This document shows, in pieces, positions 1 through 11,100 of a stretch of 64,000 bases of DNA. The position numbers and the translations under genes are program-made. How positions within the stretch are numbered: the first letter of the stretch is position 1; every line of letters begins with the position of its first letter. The stretch covers positions 38,972-102,971 of the forward strand of contig MDYQ01000084.1 of the NCBI GenBank assembly GCA_003024175.1. The letters run 5' to 3'. Source of the DNA: Planoprotostelium fungivorum (taxonomy: Eukaryota; Evosea; Variosea; Cavosteliida; Cavosteliaceae). The notes under the pieces are model-generated. The model had not been told where the DNA came from. It saw nothing but the letters and a program-made list of their open reading frames with translations, and made no database searches.

Positions 1-1802
1 GCGGAGCCGCAAAGGCAGCCACTGCTGCGTGGATTTGTAACACCTCCACGGAAGGAGAGCTGAACCTCTGGCTCACATTAACTGATGAAGACTTTATCGA
101 CGCTGTGAAGGCGAAGGGACCTCCCAACCGCACCCCAGCCGGTGAGTAGATTTCTCGAGTTCTTGGACTGTGTTCGTGTCGCGTCCTTGGGCCCTTGGCA
201 GGCCTTGGCTCCTTCTCGTCGTCTATCTAATATGCTATAGATCAGGCATCCATTGCCAAACTCGAGGCTGATATTCGAGTTGAACGCGAACGAGCTGAAG
301 CTGAACGCGAACGAGCTGAAGCTGAATGCGAACGACTCAAAAGAGAGCTCCGTCTGTCTCGGATCAGTGAGTATGAACATTCTATGACAATCACGTCGGC
401 GGCATCTATCGTTGATGTAGCCTTTCCTGGGATGCGCTTCGTAGATCAGAATAAGACAATTGGGGAATTACTGAAAGATTCCTCACCGGTTATAAGACCG
501 GAGGCCTATGTAATTCTACCCCCAACCGCAAAGGAGAATCCTGAAGTTCAAGACAGCTTATTTGCTCTGGTCAAGCAGATGACTCACAACCACCTCTTTG
601 CACACGACACGCACAGCTCCAACTATCCCGCGGACCCCGTGCAAAAGCCGGACGCTACAATTACAGCAAAGGGAGGTCGTTCAACCATGTGGTGCGATCA
701 TCAAGTGACCCTGGAATTTAAGAGCTTTTTAGACGCCGGAAGCACCGTCAAGGGACTATCTCAGCTTGTGGTGCGCTTGCGTGCCATATTTAGACACCAA
801 CCCCGGAGACAAACAGCATATGGCGTCCTCGCCGACACGACCCACGTAATCTTCTGTCGAGCCGAGAAGACTACCGACTACACCACCTTCTGGAGGACCA
901 CACCGATGCCCATCCTCTCTGCGCAAGGAGATTGGAGTGACGGAGGCAGGGCGCTCATGAATCTTCTCCATTCAACTCTGGACGTCCTCGGCTGTCCCGC
1001 CCCATTGTTTCACAATGACGGAGTTCAACACCTGAAGTGCCCAGAGGGGACAAGCTTTGTTACCGTCATCAAGTCAATTCAGATCATCAGGGAGGGCACC
1101 GGCGATCAAGCACACCTTGCCTCGGGGACCACTCAGTACAACACAAACCGACACATGCTCAAATTCTTCCCACGTGAACGCTTGGACAATTATCAGAGAG
1201 AAGAAGCGGCCTTGAAGAGGCTAGGAGAGCAGAACCCCCTCAAGCTATTAGCCTCAGGGACATGGGAAAACCAGGGCACCACCTTCTACGTCATCGCTAG
1301 CACGCCAGTGGGGATTCCCATCCGCCAAGCATGGGCAGCAGATTCGTCACCCGAGAACCTGAAGCGATGGGCTCGCGAGATCGCGGACCAAATTGAGACC
1401 AGCCACAAACGGGGACAGCTCCACGGTGACATATCTCCCAACAACATCATCGTCTTTAACAGTTCCGCCGTGGTCATTGATTGGGAGAGCAGTGTCGACA
1501 TCACCGATAGTGCGTCGACGGAACCTGCGCTCGTCACAGCGACCATACCGTACTGCTCTGTCCACATACACCACGCTTTCATCACGCAAGAACCCATCAT
1601 CCTTGTGCCGCACGATGATCTACAAGCCCTCTTCTATTCACTGATCGCAATTGCATTTGGACAGGTGCCCTGGAGACATTCTCTATTTGCAGAGATGGAG
1701 ACTATGAAGCAAGCATATTCGTTTCTTGACGACACGTGGGCATTATATTGCTCGACCAGAGACCAAGAGCTGTGTTCTATTGTGGGAGGGTATCGTAAAT
1801 AA
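1..1802 (+). CDS. FunK1-like protein kinase, 5' end outside window
   Basis: Two exons are visible: 1-141 (open from the window edge) and 241-1802, joined across a 99-nt intron with GTGAGT donor and TATAG acceptor; the frame carries through. The visible N-terminal part has a short Glu/Arg-rich coiled coil, with the repeated element ERERAEAE just before residue MTITSAAS. The C-terminal half is an atypical kinase fold: HGDISPNN is the catalytic loop (HRD replaced by HGD) and VIDWESS replaces the usual DFG. This pattern fits the FunK1 / fungal-type kinase-like group, whose substrates are unknown. Some Crinkler-type proteins also carry kinase tails, and the missing N-terminus prevents a choice. 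The stop TAA lies inside an AATAAA. Kinase-like call is firm; role is unknown. Confidence 0.7.
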
Positions 1803-2010
1803 ATGAATATTTGGTCAGACTTGGCTACGCACGATAGTGTGCGAGAACTTTCACCAAGACTGTGTGAAGCATGCCCTGGGCACACAAAAGCTTTCAAATC
1901 ATGCAGTGGAAGCATACAGTGTGTGTTGAGTAAAAAAGATCCGCTATAATATTCCTATTGGAATAAAAAGAGTTGCGTAACATCTGATCTCACACACATT
2001 CACTGGCACA

Positions 2011-2786
2011 ATGCTCTCTCAAGAGACCGTCGATCTGTTCGATACAATTAATTTCGCTGCTTTACGTCACCGGCATCAAAGGAGGAAGGGAGATGATTCT
2101 TCATACATCATCCATCCGCTCGGCGTCGCCAAAATACTTCATTCAGAGGGAGGCGTGAACGATTTGAAGGTATTACAAGCGGCTGTTCTGCACGATACTG
2201 TGGAAGGTGATCATACCACGCGTAATCGTCTGAGCGCCATTAGATACAAATACGACTCTCGAGGAATTGAAACAAACATTTGGAGAGGAGGTTGCTCGCA
2301 TCGTCTCTGAGGTCACGGACAACAAGTCGTTGAGTGCAGGTGAGACAAAGCGATCTCTCTGAGTCAATTTACCACAGATGCGAGAAAGAGACACCAAGTG
2401 GAGCACGCTAAGGATATATCGCACGAGGGAAAATTAGTCAAACTGGCGGATAAGATTTAGTGAGTGTGAAGAAGGAACGAGAGAGACTGATGGATGATGA
2501 AGCAACCTTCGAGATCTGCTTCAAGTGCCTCCAAAGGGATGGTAAGATCTACAGTGTTCGAAGGGTTGAAAGACACAGGGATTCTAAGAGAATACAAGGA
2601 TACTTTGTGTGGGCTAAGGCAGTCATCTCTCAGCTGAAAGGTACAAACGAAGCATTAGAGAAGATCGCCAATGGACTGTGGGAGACGACATTCACCTTCG
2701 AGGGAGAGAAATACCCCACCATTCCTCGAGACGTGAACCTCGATCAGTTCTTGGAAGACTATTACACTCTCATGTCTAAGAAATAA
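2011..2786 (+). CDS. HDDC3: MESH1-type (p)ppGpp / NADPH hydrolase (HDDC3 family)
   Basis: Metazoan-type SpoT homologue: an HD-domain hydrolase that in the known family removes the 3' pyrophosphate of ppGpp and can dephosphorylate NADPH. Five exons were read: 2011-2206, 2244-2339, 2378-2459, 2503-2541, 2579-2786, with introns of 37-43 nt. The joined protein has the family blocks in order: HRHQRRKG, YIIHPLGVAKIL, AAVLHDTVEDTNTT (the HD motif), FGEEVARIVSEVTDNKSL, GKLVKLADKIYNLRDL, and YFVWAKAVISQLKGTN. Predicted length is about 200 residues, slightly longer than human MESH1 because of a C-terminal tail. The TAA stop overlaps AATAAA. No RelA/SpoT synthetase is visible nearby. Identification is confident; exon ends are by eye. 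Confidence 0.9.
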
Positions 2787-2802
2787 ATTTTGATAAATCA
2801 AT

Positions 2803-5111
2803 CTATTGCTTGTGCTTCTTCAGACAAGTCATCGAGCAATACTTAAAGTCTTGCTTCTCAAAGGGTACCATCGTGAGAGGAGTACCGCAGCTGTCACACC
2901 TCTTGATGGTGCCCTGTTGGTTGGCGATTCTCATCTGCAGAGGTCATCACCTCCCCTCCCTCCTTCTCACCTCTGCCGCGAGAGCTCGCTTCTCTCGTTC
3001 GCTCATGTTCTTCATCTTCTCTTCTCTCTGCTTCTCCAACTTTTCCCACTCTCTCTTCTCTTGCGCCTTCGCCTCTTCTTCCTTGGCTCTCTTCTCTGCT
3101 GCTTCCTTTGCCACTGCTTCGGCCTCCTGCTCCTTCTTCTTCCTCTCTTTCGAGGCCTTCTTCTTCTCTCTCCTCTTCTCGGCCTCTCGCTTCTGCTTCT
3201 CTCCCTCTTGTTCTTCCGTCGTCGGTTGTATTCCCAATGAACTCCACGGGTACTTTTCTGGATTCTTCCCTGAGAATGTGTTTAATCAATACGATTTATG
3301 TACACTCATGAACACACGATGTACTTGAATCAATTTACATCAATCGATAAGCTTCAATCAATTTACATCAATCGATAAGCTTCAATCAATGTACATAAAT
3401 CGATGTGTCATGTGAAGGATCACCTGCATACAATCTCCAGTAGAGGTTGGTGGCTTTGTCATTGGAGAGGTTGAATGCGTTCTTTGAATCGACAGAGAGG
3501 AGGGACAGATCCACACCCACATCGAGTAATGTTCGAATCATGTCTACGTTGCCCAGAGAAGAGGCACAGTGGATGGGTGTCCAGAACTGTCGAGAGGGTA
3601 TCTGGATGTTGATGCCCCTCTTCTGCTCTTGTGCAATGTACCTTCTCCATTCAGCCTCGACTCACAGTGTGTGCGTACCTCGCCATCTCACTCTGGTTGG
3701 ACTCGATGGCCAGATACAGTGGTGTCATCAGTTCCTCCGCCGGACGCATCGGTGGTGTGTATCCCGAATCGTACAGTTGTTTCAAGTGTTCCACATCTCG
3801 CTCCTGGACTGCCTTCAGGTAGAGGTCCTCCGTGTCTTCCACCTCAGGTACGGATGTCTCTTCCATTCGATTCAGAAGCTCTTCCATCTCTGAATCGTAC
3901 TGTTGCGGTGCACTCGTTTCCTCTCGCATTTCCTCGGACAATTGCACTGTCTACTCACTCGATATGCGAACGATCACACGACGGAGTCACCTGCAGAAAC
4001 TCTATGGAAGAGAGAAGCATCATGATCCTCTTGATCTCATCCAGGGTGGGCCTGCGTGTGGTGAAGGGGATCTGTCTGACACGATGGTCTCCTTTGGCAA
4101 ACGGTCCATTCTCAAAGTAGAGAGTCTTGACGTTCTGAACGCCTGGGGCAGACACGAAGATCAAGTCGCTGGCTCCGATCTGTGATCTCCACTCCGTCAT
4201 CACTTGTTGGATTTCCTTCTCCTCTCAGCCAATACATCGACACACCTCCCACCTCTTTCAGTTTGACTTCGTTCTGTCTCCTGATGTGTGATCCTGCAGA
4301 CTTGATGGAGTGAGAGGATTGGTTGTCCTTCGTGCTCTGAGATCCTCCCTGCTTCCTCCTGGTCGTGTATCTGTGGATCGTTCTGTGGGACTTCATCTCT
4401 TGTCCCTGGAATATTGCCGCCGCAAAGTGACCACCTGTGCTCGTCATCGTCGTTCCTTCATCATCACTCACCCGAGAGCATGAAGAAGCACCAGTTCTTC
4501 TTCTTCTTTAGACCTCTGAAGAGGTGAACGTAATCCGTGTTACCCTCTTCTTCTCTTCCGTTGAGGAGGACTCTCTTCCATGATGAGAATTTTTGTCCAT
4601 CGGCAGCGGTGAAGACGATCTTCGGAGACTTGTGCAGAACATTCTTCCCTCTTGTGTTCTCCTCTTCCTCTTCCTCGGAGGAGCTCCCCTCTTGTCACTT
4701 CAGTCTATAGAGTCAATTTGAATGATGAACGGACCTCCATCTCTCAGCTGTTCGTATTCGCTCTCTGGTACGGGCTCTATACCCTTCCTCTGTGAGTTCA
4801 GATTGAACAAGTGCCAGGTGGATTGAAAATGTGTTCTCTGTTGCTCAGTCGATTCAAATTGGGAGATCTGACACAATCTGCAAGAGGGCAGGCTGAGAAT
4901 CATCAGATGAATGCGAACATTCACCCACTCACACTTCGTCGTTCTTACTGATGGAAAATTGATGATCCACCTCGAGTGGAGTGGAGGGTTCGTCAGTGAG
5001 CGAAACTTGCCTCATACCATCCTGTACACCGGTAATCTGAATGTTGTAAAAGTCATCCTTGAGTTCAAAGATGGACTTTCGCTCGATGATGCGAAAGATT
5101 GAACCTTCCAT
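2803..5111 (-). CDS. ANKZF1: ANKZF1/Vms1 tRNA-releasing factor of ribosome quality control
   Basis: Vms1/ANKZF1 cleaves peptidyl-tRNA on stalled 60S subunits, and also acts with Cdc48 at mitochondria. In order: a start at 5111 (MEGSIFRI...), a C2H2-type finger (SCRLCQ...THFQSTWHLFNLN, about 4810-4900), the VLRF1 release-factor-like domain including GGHFAAAIF, HRYTTRRKQGGSQS and KSAGSHIRRQNE (the family's catalytic Gln lies in GGSQS), a short ankyrin segment (YLKAVQERDVEHLKQL, about 3660-3830), a Lys/Glu-rich coiled coil (2970-3237), and a C-terminal CxxC...C/C zinc knuckle (KRCDSCGTPL...KYCSMTCLKKH) ending at 2803. Several 36-45 nt introns are present, for example 2935-2970. The start is 86 bp from the divergent start at 5198, so the two genes share a promoter region. 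Confidence 0.88.
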
Positions 5112-5197
5112 CACAATTGGTTGTTGATGTGATCTTTGTTATCTTATTACAACGGGAAATTCGTTCGAAGAAATCGATCGTGATCACATCCGCCAAC

Positions 5198-7268
5198 ATG
5201 CCTGAGCAAAGAGGAAACTTATGGCAATTTATTAGATATGATGTCAAAAAAGGAATCCCACTCAAGAGAAGATTACAATCATACATCACCAGTGACACCC
5301 GATCATCAATCAGAAACAGTGAGGGATGACCAACGCTATATCTTATTTCTGTAGGAGGTGTTACACCGGAGGATGTAGCTCTGTTGAGGGAGATGTTATC
5401 AGTTGAAAACAGAAGTTGGTCGCTCTTCATTCTCGATTACCTCTACTCTCAAATGACACAACGAGCGTTAGACATTCTAGATGAGAGAGGACTGCCTGGC
5501 ACGTACTCCATCAATCTGTATCAGCAAGACATGTGTAGACACGTTCTACAACCTCGATAGTGAACGAGCAATCACCATCTCTGACTGACGAACCACAGTG
5601 TGATACCCGCTGGAATCAAACTCGTCAACGACAGTAAGACGATCGTCTGCGTGGAGATCTTGTCTCTCGACGTAGATGTCCTGAAACAATCCGTTCCCTG
5701 TGAGTGAAACATTGACGAGTGGATGCCCTTCAGTCGACTCATCTGATCAGTCGGAACGGTGGTCGTTCCTTCGAAATTCGTGGGGAAGCAGATCCACTGT
5801 CAGCATCTCGTCGCTGCCCTCAACAACCCTGATGGATATCTCGCATGGTCCGAGCAGGTGAGCCTCACAGACCATGAAAGATGACGATGACAGTCTCGCA
5901 CGGTGGACTTGAACATGGATTGCCCACATTCCGAGTTCGTCTCGGCCCACGACGATGGCTCAGTGCAGATTCTCATCCATTCGGGTACTCAACCACTCTG
6001 TCACTCTCGCTGACGGAGAGAAAGGTTTCAAGGCACCATCGAATGAAACGAGTGTGGCGTGGTGTGTGAACGCGCGACACATCGAGATCCCCCACGAAGC
6101 AGTGCCCGAAGAGGAACGAGGCAAATTGGATGTGTACATCCCACAACACACGGAAGACTCGACGCTGAACGTGAGAGCGACGAGGAGAGAAAGAATGACG
6201 CAATCAGAGGGACGAAAAGGCCCTGATGAATGTCATTCAAATGGCAATGAACGGAGAGGATATCTCAACGGTCGGAAAGTCCATCATCAACGATCCACGA
6301 GTGGACCAATTTGTGGACGATTCGAGTGAGTTCACATCACACATTGCGCTGATGAACTGCAGTGACGAGAAAGCGAGTGGATTTCTATAAAGCCATTGCC
6401 TACATCTTGGGAGGAAAGGTACGGAGAGAGCAACCGAAGGAAAGTCTCCATTCTTTGGTTTGGCTGAGATCTCTGCTCACGAACACAAGTGATTCCATTC
6501 CCTGGATATCGTCTCAATACCTTCAGGTAATACAGAGGATACGATCAAGATATTGAAATACACGATGGAGCAATCAGAGCCCAGGGAGCAGATGAAGAGA
6601 GATAACTGCCACTATGTGGGAGACACCAGGTATTAATCCAACGAGGATGATAGTTCACATGTTGTAGGAGGATCTTACCATGGGGGTTGTATTATGACGT
6701 GATGGAGAAGTCATATGTTCCAATAGGAAGTGAATCCAAGATACTGCCCTTTCTCAGGGTGAGTTGTCCTTTCAAACGATGATTGAAGTACCAATAGGGG
6801 AGGTCCACATCCTTAAAGCCTGCTATTCTGCCATCATCTGTGGCTAATTCAGAGAAACCAACGGTAAAATGCGTGGTTGTAAGAGAACTCAATTGTATCA
6901 GATATTGTACCACCAATTGATTGCAGCAATACATCACCCAAAAAAGTTCATTGATTGGTCATCTACAGTGATCAACGACATCGAACCTCCTGCTGTACAG
7001 TTCTCGTGTAGAGATCATTCTTCCCCTGACACATTTGTGTGCACAAATCCCTCACACATGATATTCCCTAACATCACAAAGGTGAGCTCACATATGTAAC
7101 GTTGCGATTCACATGGTGTAGCACAAAGAGGTCGCAACATTCAAGGTGAAGAGTACATCCATTCAAACTGACAAAATCAGAGTTTTATCAAAAACATGCA
7201 TAACCGTGCATTCATTGAAGATAGTGCCACGGGGAACACGCATTCTACTTTCACATCAGAAGAAGTGA
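5198..7268 (+). CDS. hypothetical multi-exon protein
   Basis: I do not recognise the family. The start ATG at 5198 opens MPEQRGNLWQFIRYDVKKG, followed by exons read through short introns. Blocks include NLYQQDMCRHVLQPRY, VIPAGIKLVNDSKTIVCVEI, FGTVVVPSKFVGKQIHC, DLNMDCPHSEFVSAHDDG, ARHIEIPHEAVPEEERGKL, DEKALMNVIQMAMNGEDIS and, near the end, ILYHQLIAAIHHPKKFIDW, CRDHSSPDTFVCTNPSHM. The stop is TGA 7266-7268. No signal peptide or membrane segment is seen. The junction around 6416-6530 is not resolved because the obvious donor and the next open exon differ in phase. It is divergent from ANKZF1. Coding nature is well supported by conserved frame across many introns; function is unknown. Confidence 0.6.
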
Positions 7269-7583
7269 GCAATGATTTGGTTGATATCCTTACAGTCTTA
7301 GATATGGAAGCCACTACAGATTAGATCATCTCAGAAGAAACAGAAGATCAGAAAGTAGGGAATAGATTTTTTGATTGAGATGCCTCTCCGACGAGCTGGA
7401 GGATCCTCTTAGGAGATGTAGAAGTCTTTGAGGTTGAGATAGACAATGCCAAAGTTGGTGGAGTTTCTCGTTGAAGATGAGATTGTACAGAGCTCGATGA
7501 TGTTCATCACCAATACGAACACGATCATGATCTTAGCTGATAGGGAAACTATACATTGCGTCTTATCAAATCGGAAACACATG
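7269..7583. other. intergenic stretch before tRNA-Lys
   Basis: This stretch holds the 3' flank of the preceding gene and the upstream flank of the tRNA. A short minus-strand open frame (stop at 7409-7411, Met codon near 7534) reads MIVFVLVMNIIELC and then about 25 polar residues. It has no clear partner exon, so I do not call it a gene. Confidence 0.4.
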
Positions 7584-7656
7584 GCCCGTCTAGCTCAGTC
7601 GGTAGAGCGCACGGCTCTTAACCGTGTGGTCGGGGGTTCGAGCCCCCCGGTGGGCG
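7584..7656 (+). tRNA. tRNA-Lys (anticodon CTT)
   Basis: A complete 73-nt cloverleaf without intron. The acceptor stem GCCCGTC pairs with GGTGGGC with two G-U pairs. The D-arm is AGCTCAGTCGGTAGAGC, and the anticodon stem CACGG/CCGTG encloses CTCTTAA, giving anticodon CTT. The T-arm is GGGGG TTCGAGC CCCCC and the discriminator base is G. Internal A and B boxes (TAGCTCAGTCGG and GGTTCGAGCCC) are intact, and a T-tract follows. CCA is not encoded, as expected for a eukaryotic nuclear tRNA. Confidence 0.97.
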
Positions 7657-7662
7657 CTACAC

Positions 7663-7669
7663 TTTTTTT
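7663..7669 (+). terminator. Pol III T-tract terminator of tRNA-Lys
   Basis: A run of seven T residues lies seven nucleotides after the tRNA 3' end, the usual RNA polymerase III stop signal. Confidence 0.85.
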
Positions 7670-7766
7670 ATTGACCATCGAATCACGACATCAGCTGACT
7701 GAGAAGGTCATGATGGAAGTTTTTTGATAACTTCAACACACTCAACGTCTATCTCGTTCGCTCTGA

Positions 7767-8000
7767 TCAGAGTCTTACAAATGATGTCATGGCGAAGGCC
7801 ATTTGCTTCTCTAAGGATTGCCACTCGTGTTCGCAGTCGCCAATGCAGTCGCACTCTAATACACGGATGCGATCGCTGACGACCATCGCTGTCTCCTTCT
7901 TGTACATCGTCCGGTCGTCCTTCTACATCGTGTACATCGATGATGAGAGATAAGACGTGCAGGCTGTCTGAAGGACTCTGATCACTCGATATCTTATCAT
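7767..8000 (-). CDS. candidate small Cys-containing protein (56 aa)
   Basis: Two exons are proposed: 7986-8000 (MIRYR) and 7767-7922, with a 63-nt GTGAT...TAG intron. The second exon reads KDDRTMYKKETAMVVSDR, then IRVLECDCIGDCEHEWQ, and ends MAFAMTSFVRL. The CDC...C cluster followed by a Trp and a helical tail resembles small mitochondrial twin-cysteine proteins only loosely; one half of a CHCH pair would be missing. The gene sits between tRNA-Lys and the villin gene. Being short and spliced, it is a candidate only. Confidence 0.35.
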
Positions 8001-8151
8001 GTGCACAAGATCATGTACACCTATCAGATATTATTGATCCCATCTCTGCACTTCGATTGACTCTGGAAGGGTAAATCGGGATGATATCCTCTCAGTCTGT
8101 CATTCGAATAGTCCTCTATCATTCGTGGATTACTCCATTTAATGTCACAAT

Positions 8152-11100
8152 TTAAAAGAGACCAAGTTCCTTTTTCTTTGGTGTCTTCTTCCACCCTGGT
8201 GTCTTTGTCCAAGCCTCTTTTGTCATTCCAAAGACAGACATGAACTCAGCATCTGACAGGTACATCTCCAGCTGGGACTTATCCACCGTGGAGGGCAACT
8301 TATCCTTGTCTCTCAGCTGCTCGATCGGGTACGTCTTGCTGAACTGACTCAGCGCTTCGCTCGCCGTCTCGGAAGCTCCCTGGCTCTGTCAATTCGTCCT
8401 TCCCTACCTCCTCACCAGTGATAGAGACTTGTCCCAGCCGAAAAAGGCGGACGTGAAACCCACGGGCTCTGATCCTTCCTTCACCATCTGAACTTCACTC
8501 GAGGGGCGTCCGTCCTTCTTGATGGCAAACTGATTCGATCAGTAGGATTCCATGTGTCCCACTCACTTTGAGATATTCCACGGCGGTCTCCAGCGCAATC
8601 TTTCGATCGGCCTCTCTCGCCTTCGCTCCACCCCACAGGAAGACTTGATCGTAATGATCCACGAGAGCTAAGATGTCTGAGGTTAAATCGTCCTGAGAGT
8701 AGACGACCAGACGGTCCGCAGACAACATTCCACTGGCGTTAGAGAAGGAGAAGAACTTTGGAGTGAAGTCCTTCTTTCTCTTCTCGGCCGTTCTGAACTC
8801 TTCCTTTCCTCCGATGGCCGCCCAGAAGTCTTCACCGGGAGCAACCTCAGTCACCTGAATGGTCAGAGACGTAATGTTCCTCTCTTACCTCTTCCGCTTG
8901 TCCTCCTCCAAGAAATTTGTTGACACGCTGTGCTGCTTCTCGACTGGCCTCTGTGGCCTGCTTACCCTTCCACAGGAATGTCTTGTCCTCCGTTCTTAAG
9001 AGGTAAGAGTATCCCGAATTGAGGGAAGACGCTCTCAGTGGAACCTGGATGGATGAGTGGACGGACACAGTGAGAGAGTACCTGAGTGGCAGCAGATTTA
9101 TCGGCGGATGTTTCCGCACGGACCGAGACGAGGAACTTCTTTGGAATGGAGCTATTTCTCTTTCCTTTCAACACAACGTATTTGCCTATCCAATATCAAA
9201 AGATCGTTCGACGAAGAGACGAGTGACATTCGATGTCTAGGAAAACAGAGAGCGAAAGAGAATGAGATCACACCTTTGAAGAGTCTGAGGAAGTCGATGG
9301 GCTCTTTACCCTGCACCACTCTGATTTGTGATGCACCGGGAAGCTTCTTCGCCAGATTCATCGAGAGGGCAGCGGAGGTACCTTTCTCGTTCTTCGTGCC
9401 CTCTCTTCCTTGCCAGAAATAGATCAAATAACTCTGATCCGTACTGCCATACTTGTGCACCACGATGTACGAGTTCTCGCTGTGGAATCTTCCGTATTCA
9501 TCCGCTCCAATGTCCTCCTTCACTGCATCCACCACCACACTGACCTGTCATCGTCATTCACACCATCACATGACGTTCACCTCGATGGAACCTGGAACAT
9601 CATCCTTTGGTGGAAGATAAGTCAGGGCCGGAAGGGTGTCTGCCGACTCGTACATGGCCTCCACGTTGATCTTCTCTTGTTTCTTCGACGCCGCAATGTT
9701 CGACGTGAACTTTTGAGGTCCCAAAGTCGCTCCATCAGGCCAATCGGTGAACTTCTCGCAGAAGAAGACGGTCTCCCCTCCCTCTGCCACCTTGTACACC
9801 TCTGAGAAGGTCTCCCTCTCTCTTCCCTCTTTAATTTCTTCTGCCTGACGACCGGCCGCATTCCTGAAGGGCTCAACTTTCATCGCATCTTCATCTCACC
9901 TCAATTCTTTGGAGGATAATTTTCCTAACCACAGGTACACTTCGGTGTCGGCGTCCAAGATGTAAGCTGAGTGGGTATCCAACATCTCGATGCTCAACTT
10001 ACCACCGGTCACGAGCTCGTGGCTCGATTCACCCGCCTTGTACAGTTTCGTCTGTCCATCGATACGGTTCTCTGCCTCTAAATCTTCTCCTCCGTCGCTC
10101 GCTGAGGTCAGATCACCTCCCTTGCCTCCCACTTCCTTGTAGAAGGCGTGCATTCCTGCTTCATCCTGTAGCATGTCACTCTCCTTGTACGATTTTGACA
10201 CTTACATCGTCTCCCTGGTCGAGTGTGATGATCTCCGCCTTCGATCCCCTCTGTCGATTGAGTCGAGTCACAATGTCCTTTCCTTTCGTTCTCTCCAATC
10301 GATTGCATTCACTTCCGTTCCACTGTGCGTATTCAGTTGTCTGTCTCACATATAACGCAGACGATGGAGACGTCATATCTTCTCTGACGAATCACCTGGA
10401 AGATGCGAGTGCCAACGTCTAATATGAAGACGTCTCCTTGGTTGAGAGAAGAATAAGAAGGTTTGACTTGGAATGATCTGATCCTTCTCCTTCCCTTGAC
10501 GCACCACATCCTTGTCTTTCCGTCCGAAGCCGCCTGACTCTCCGATATCGAACTCGTCTTCCTTTTACGTGTCACTCGCCTTCCATCTCATCCCTCTCAC
10601 TTTCTGTTGCTCAGAGCATCCGCCGTGATGCCTCCGAAGAGGCTGACACCTCCCATCTGTGCCGCCTTCGTCTTGAGAGAACTGCTCGATTCTTTCCTCT
10701 GGATGGCACGGTCGATGGACTTCTCTTCTGCCTGAGAAGCGGTGGGAGCAGAAGAAGTGACGCCCAAGTTTCTCTGGGCTCGTGGACCGAGAGGTCTTCT
10801 GATGGTGGAGAGTCTGGGGGCGACCGATGCGATCTCTTCCATATCGTCTCCCTTCTCTCCCTTCTCGGCAGCCTCCCTCAATCTCGCATTCTCTGCCTGC
10901 AGCTCATCGATCTGTGCCTGAACACCCTGCATGGCATCCAATTGAGTCTTGTAGTCTTGAGCTTGTTTCTTGAACATGTGCTTTCGGCTCTTCGATTTCT
11001 CGGCCTGCCAGAGTCAGCGTATCCCTCGTCTAACATCTAACCTTTGCGTTCTGCGCTTGGATCTGTGCGTTGGTCTCTGCGATCTTTCTCTCGAGTGTCT

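Noticed and set aside
2806-3328. Plus-strand frames rich in Leu/Ser/Arg
   Set aside because: They are antisense to the Lys/Glu-rich coiled coil of ANKZF1; composition is explained by that gene.
3320-3405. Direct repeats of TCAATCAATTTACATCAATC with ATCGATAAGC
   Set aside because: Short tandem duplication inside an ANKZF1 intron; no transposon ends or target-site pattern.
6692-6937. 81-codon minus-strand frame
   Set aside because: Covers exons and introns of the plus-strand unknown gene at 5198-7268, whose frame is maintained across introns there.
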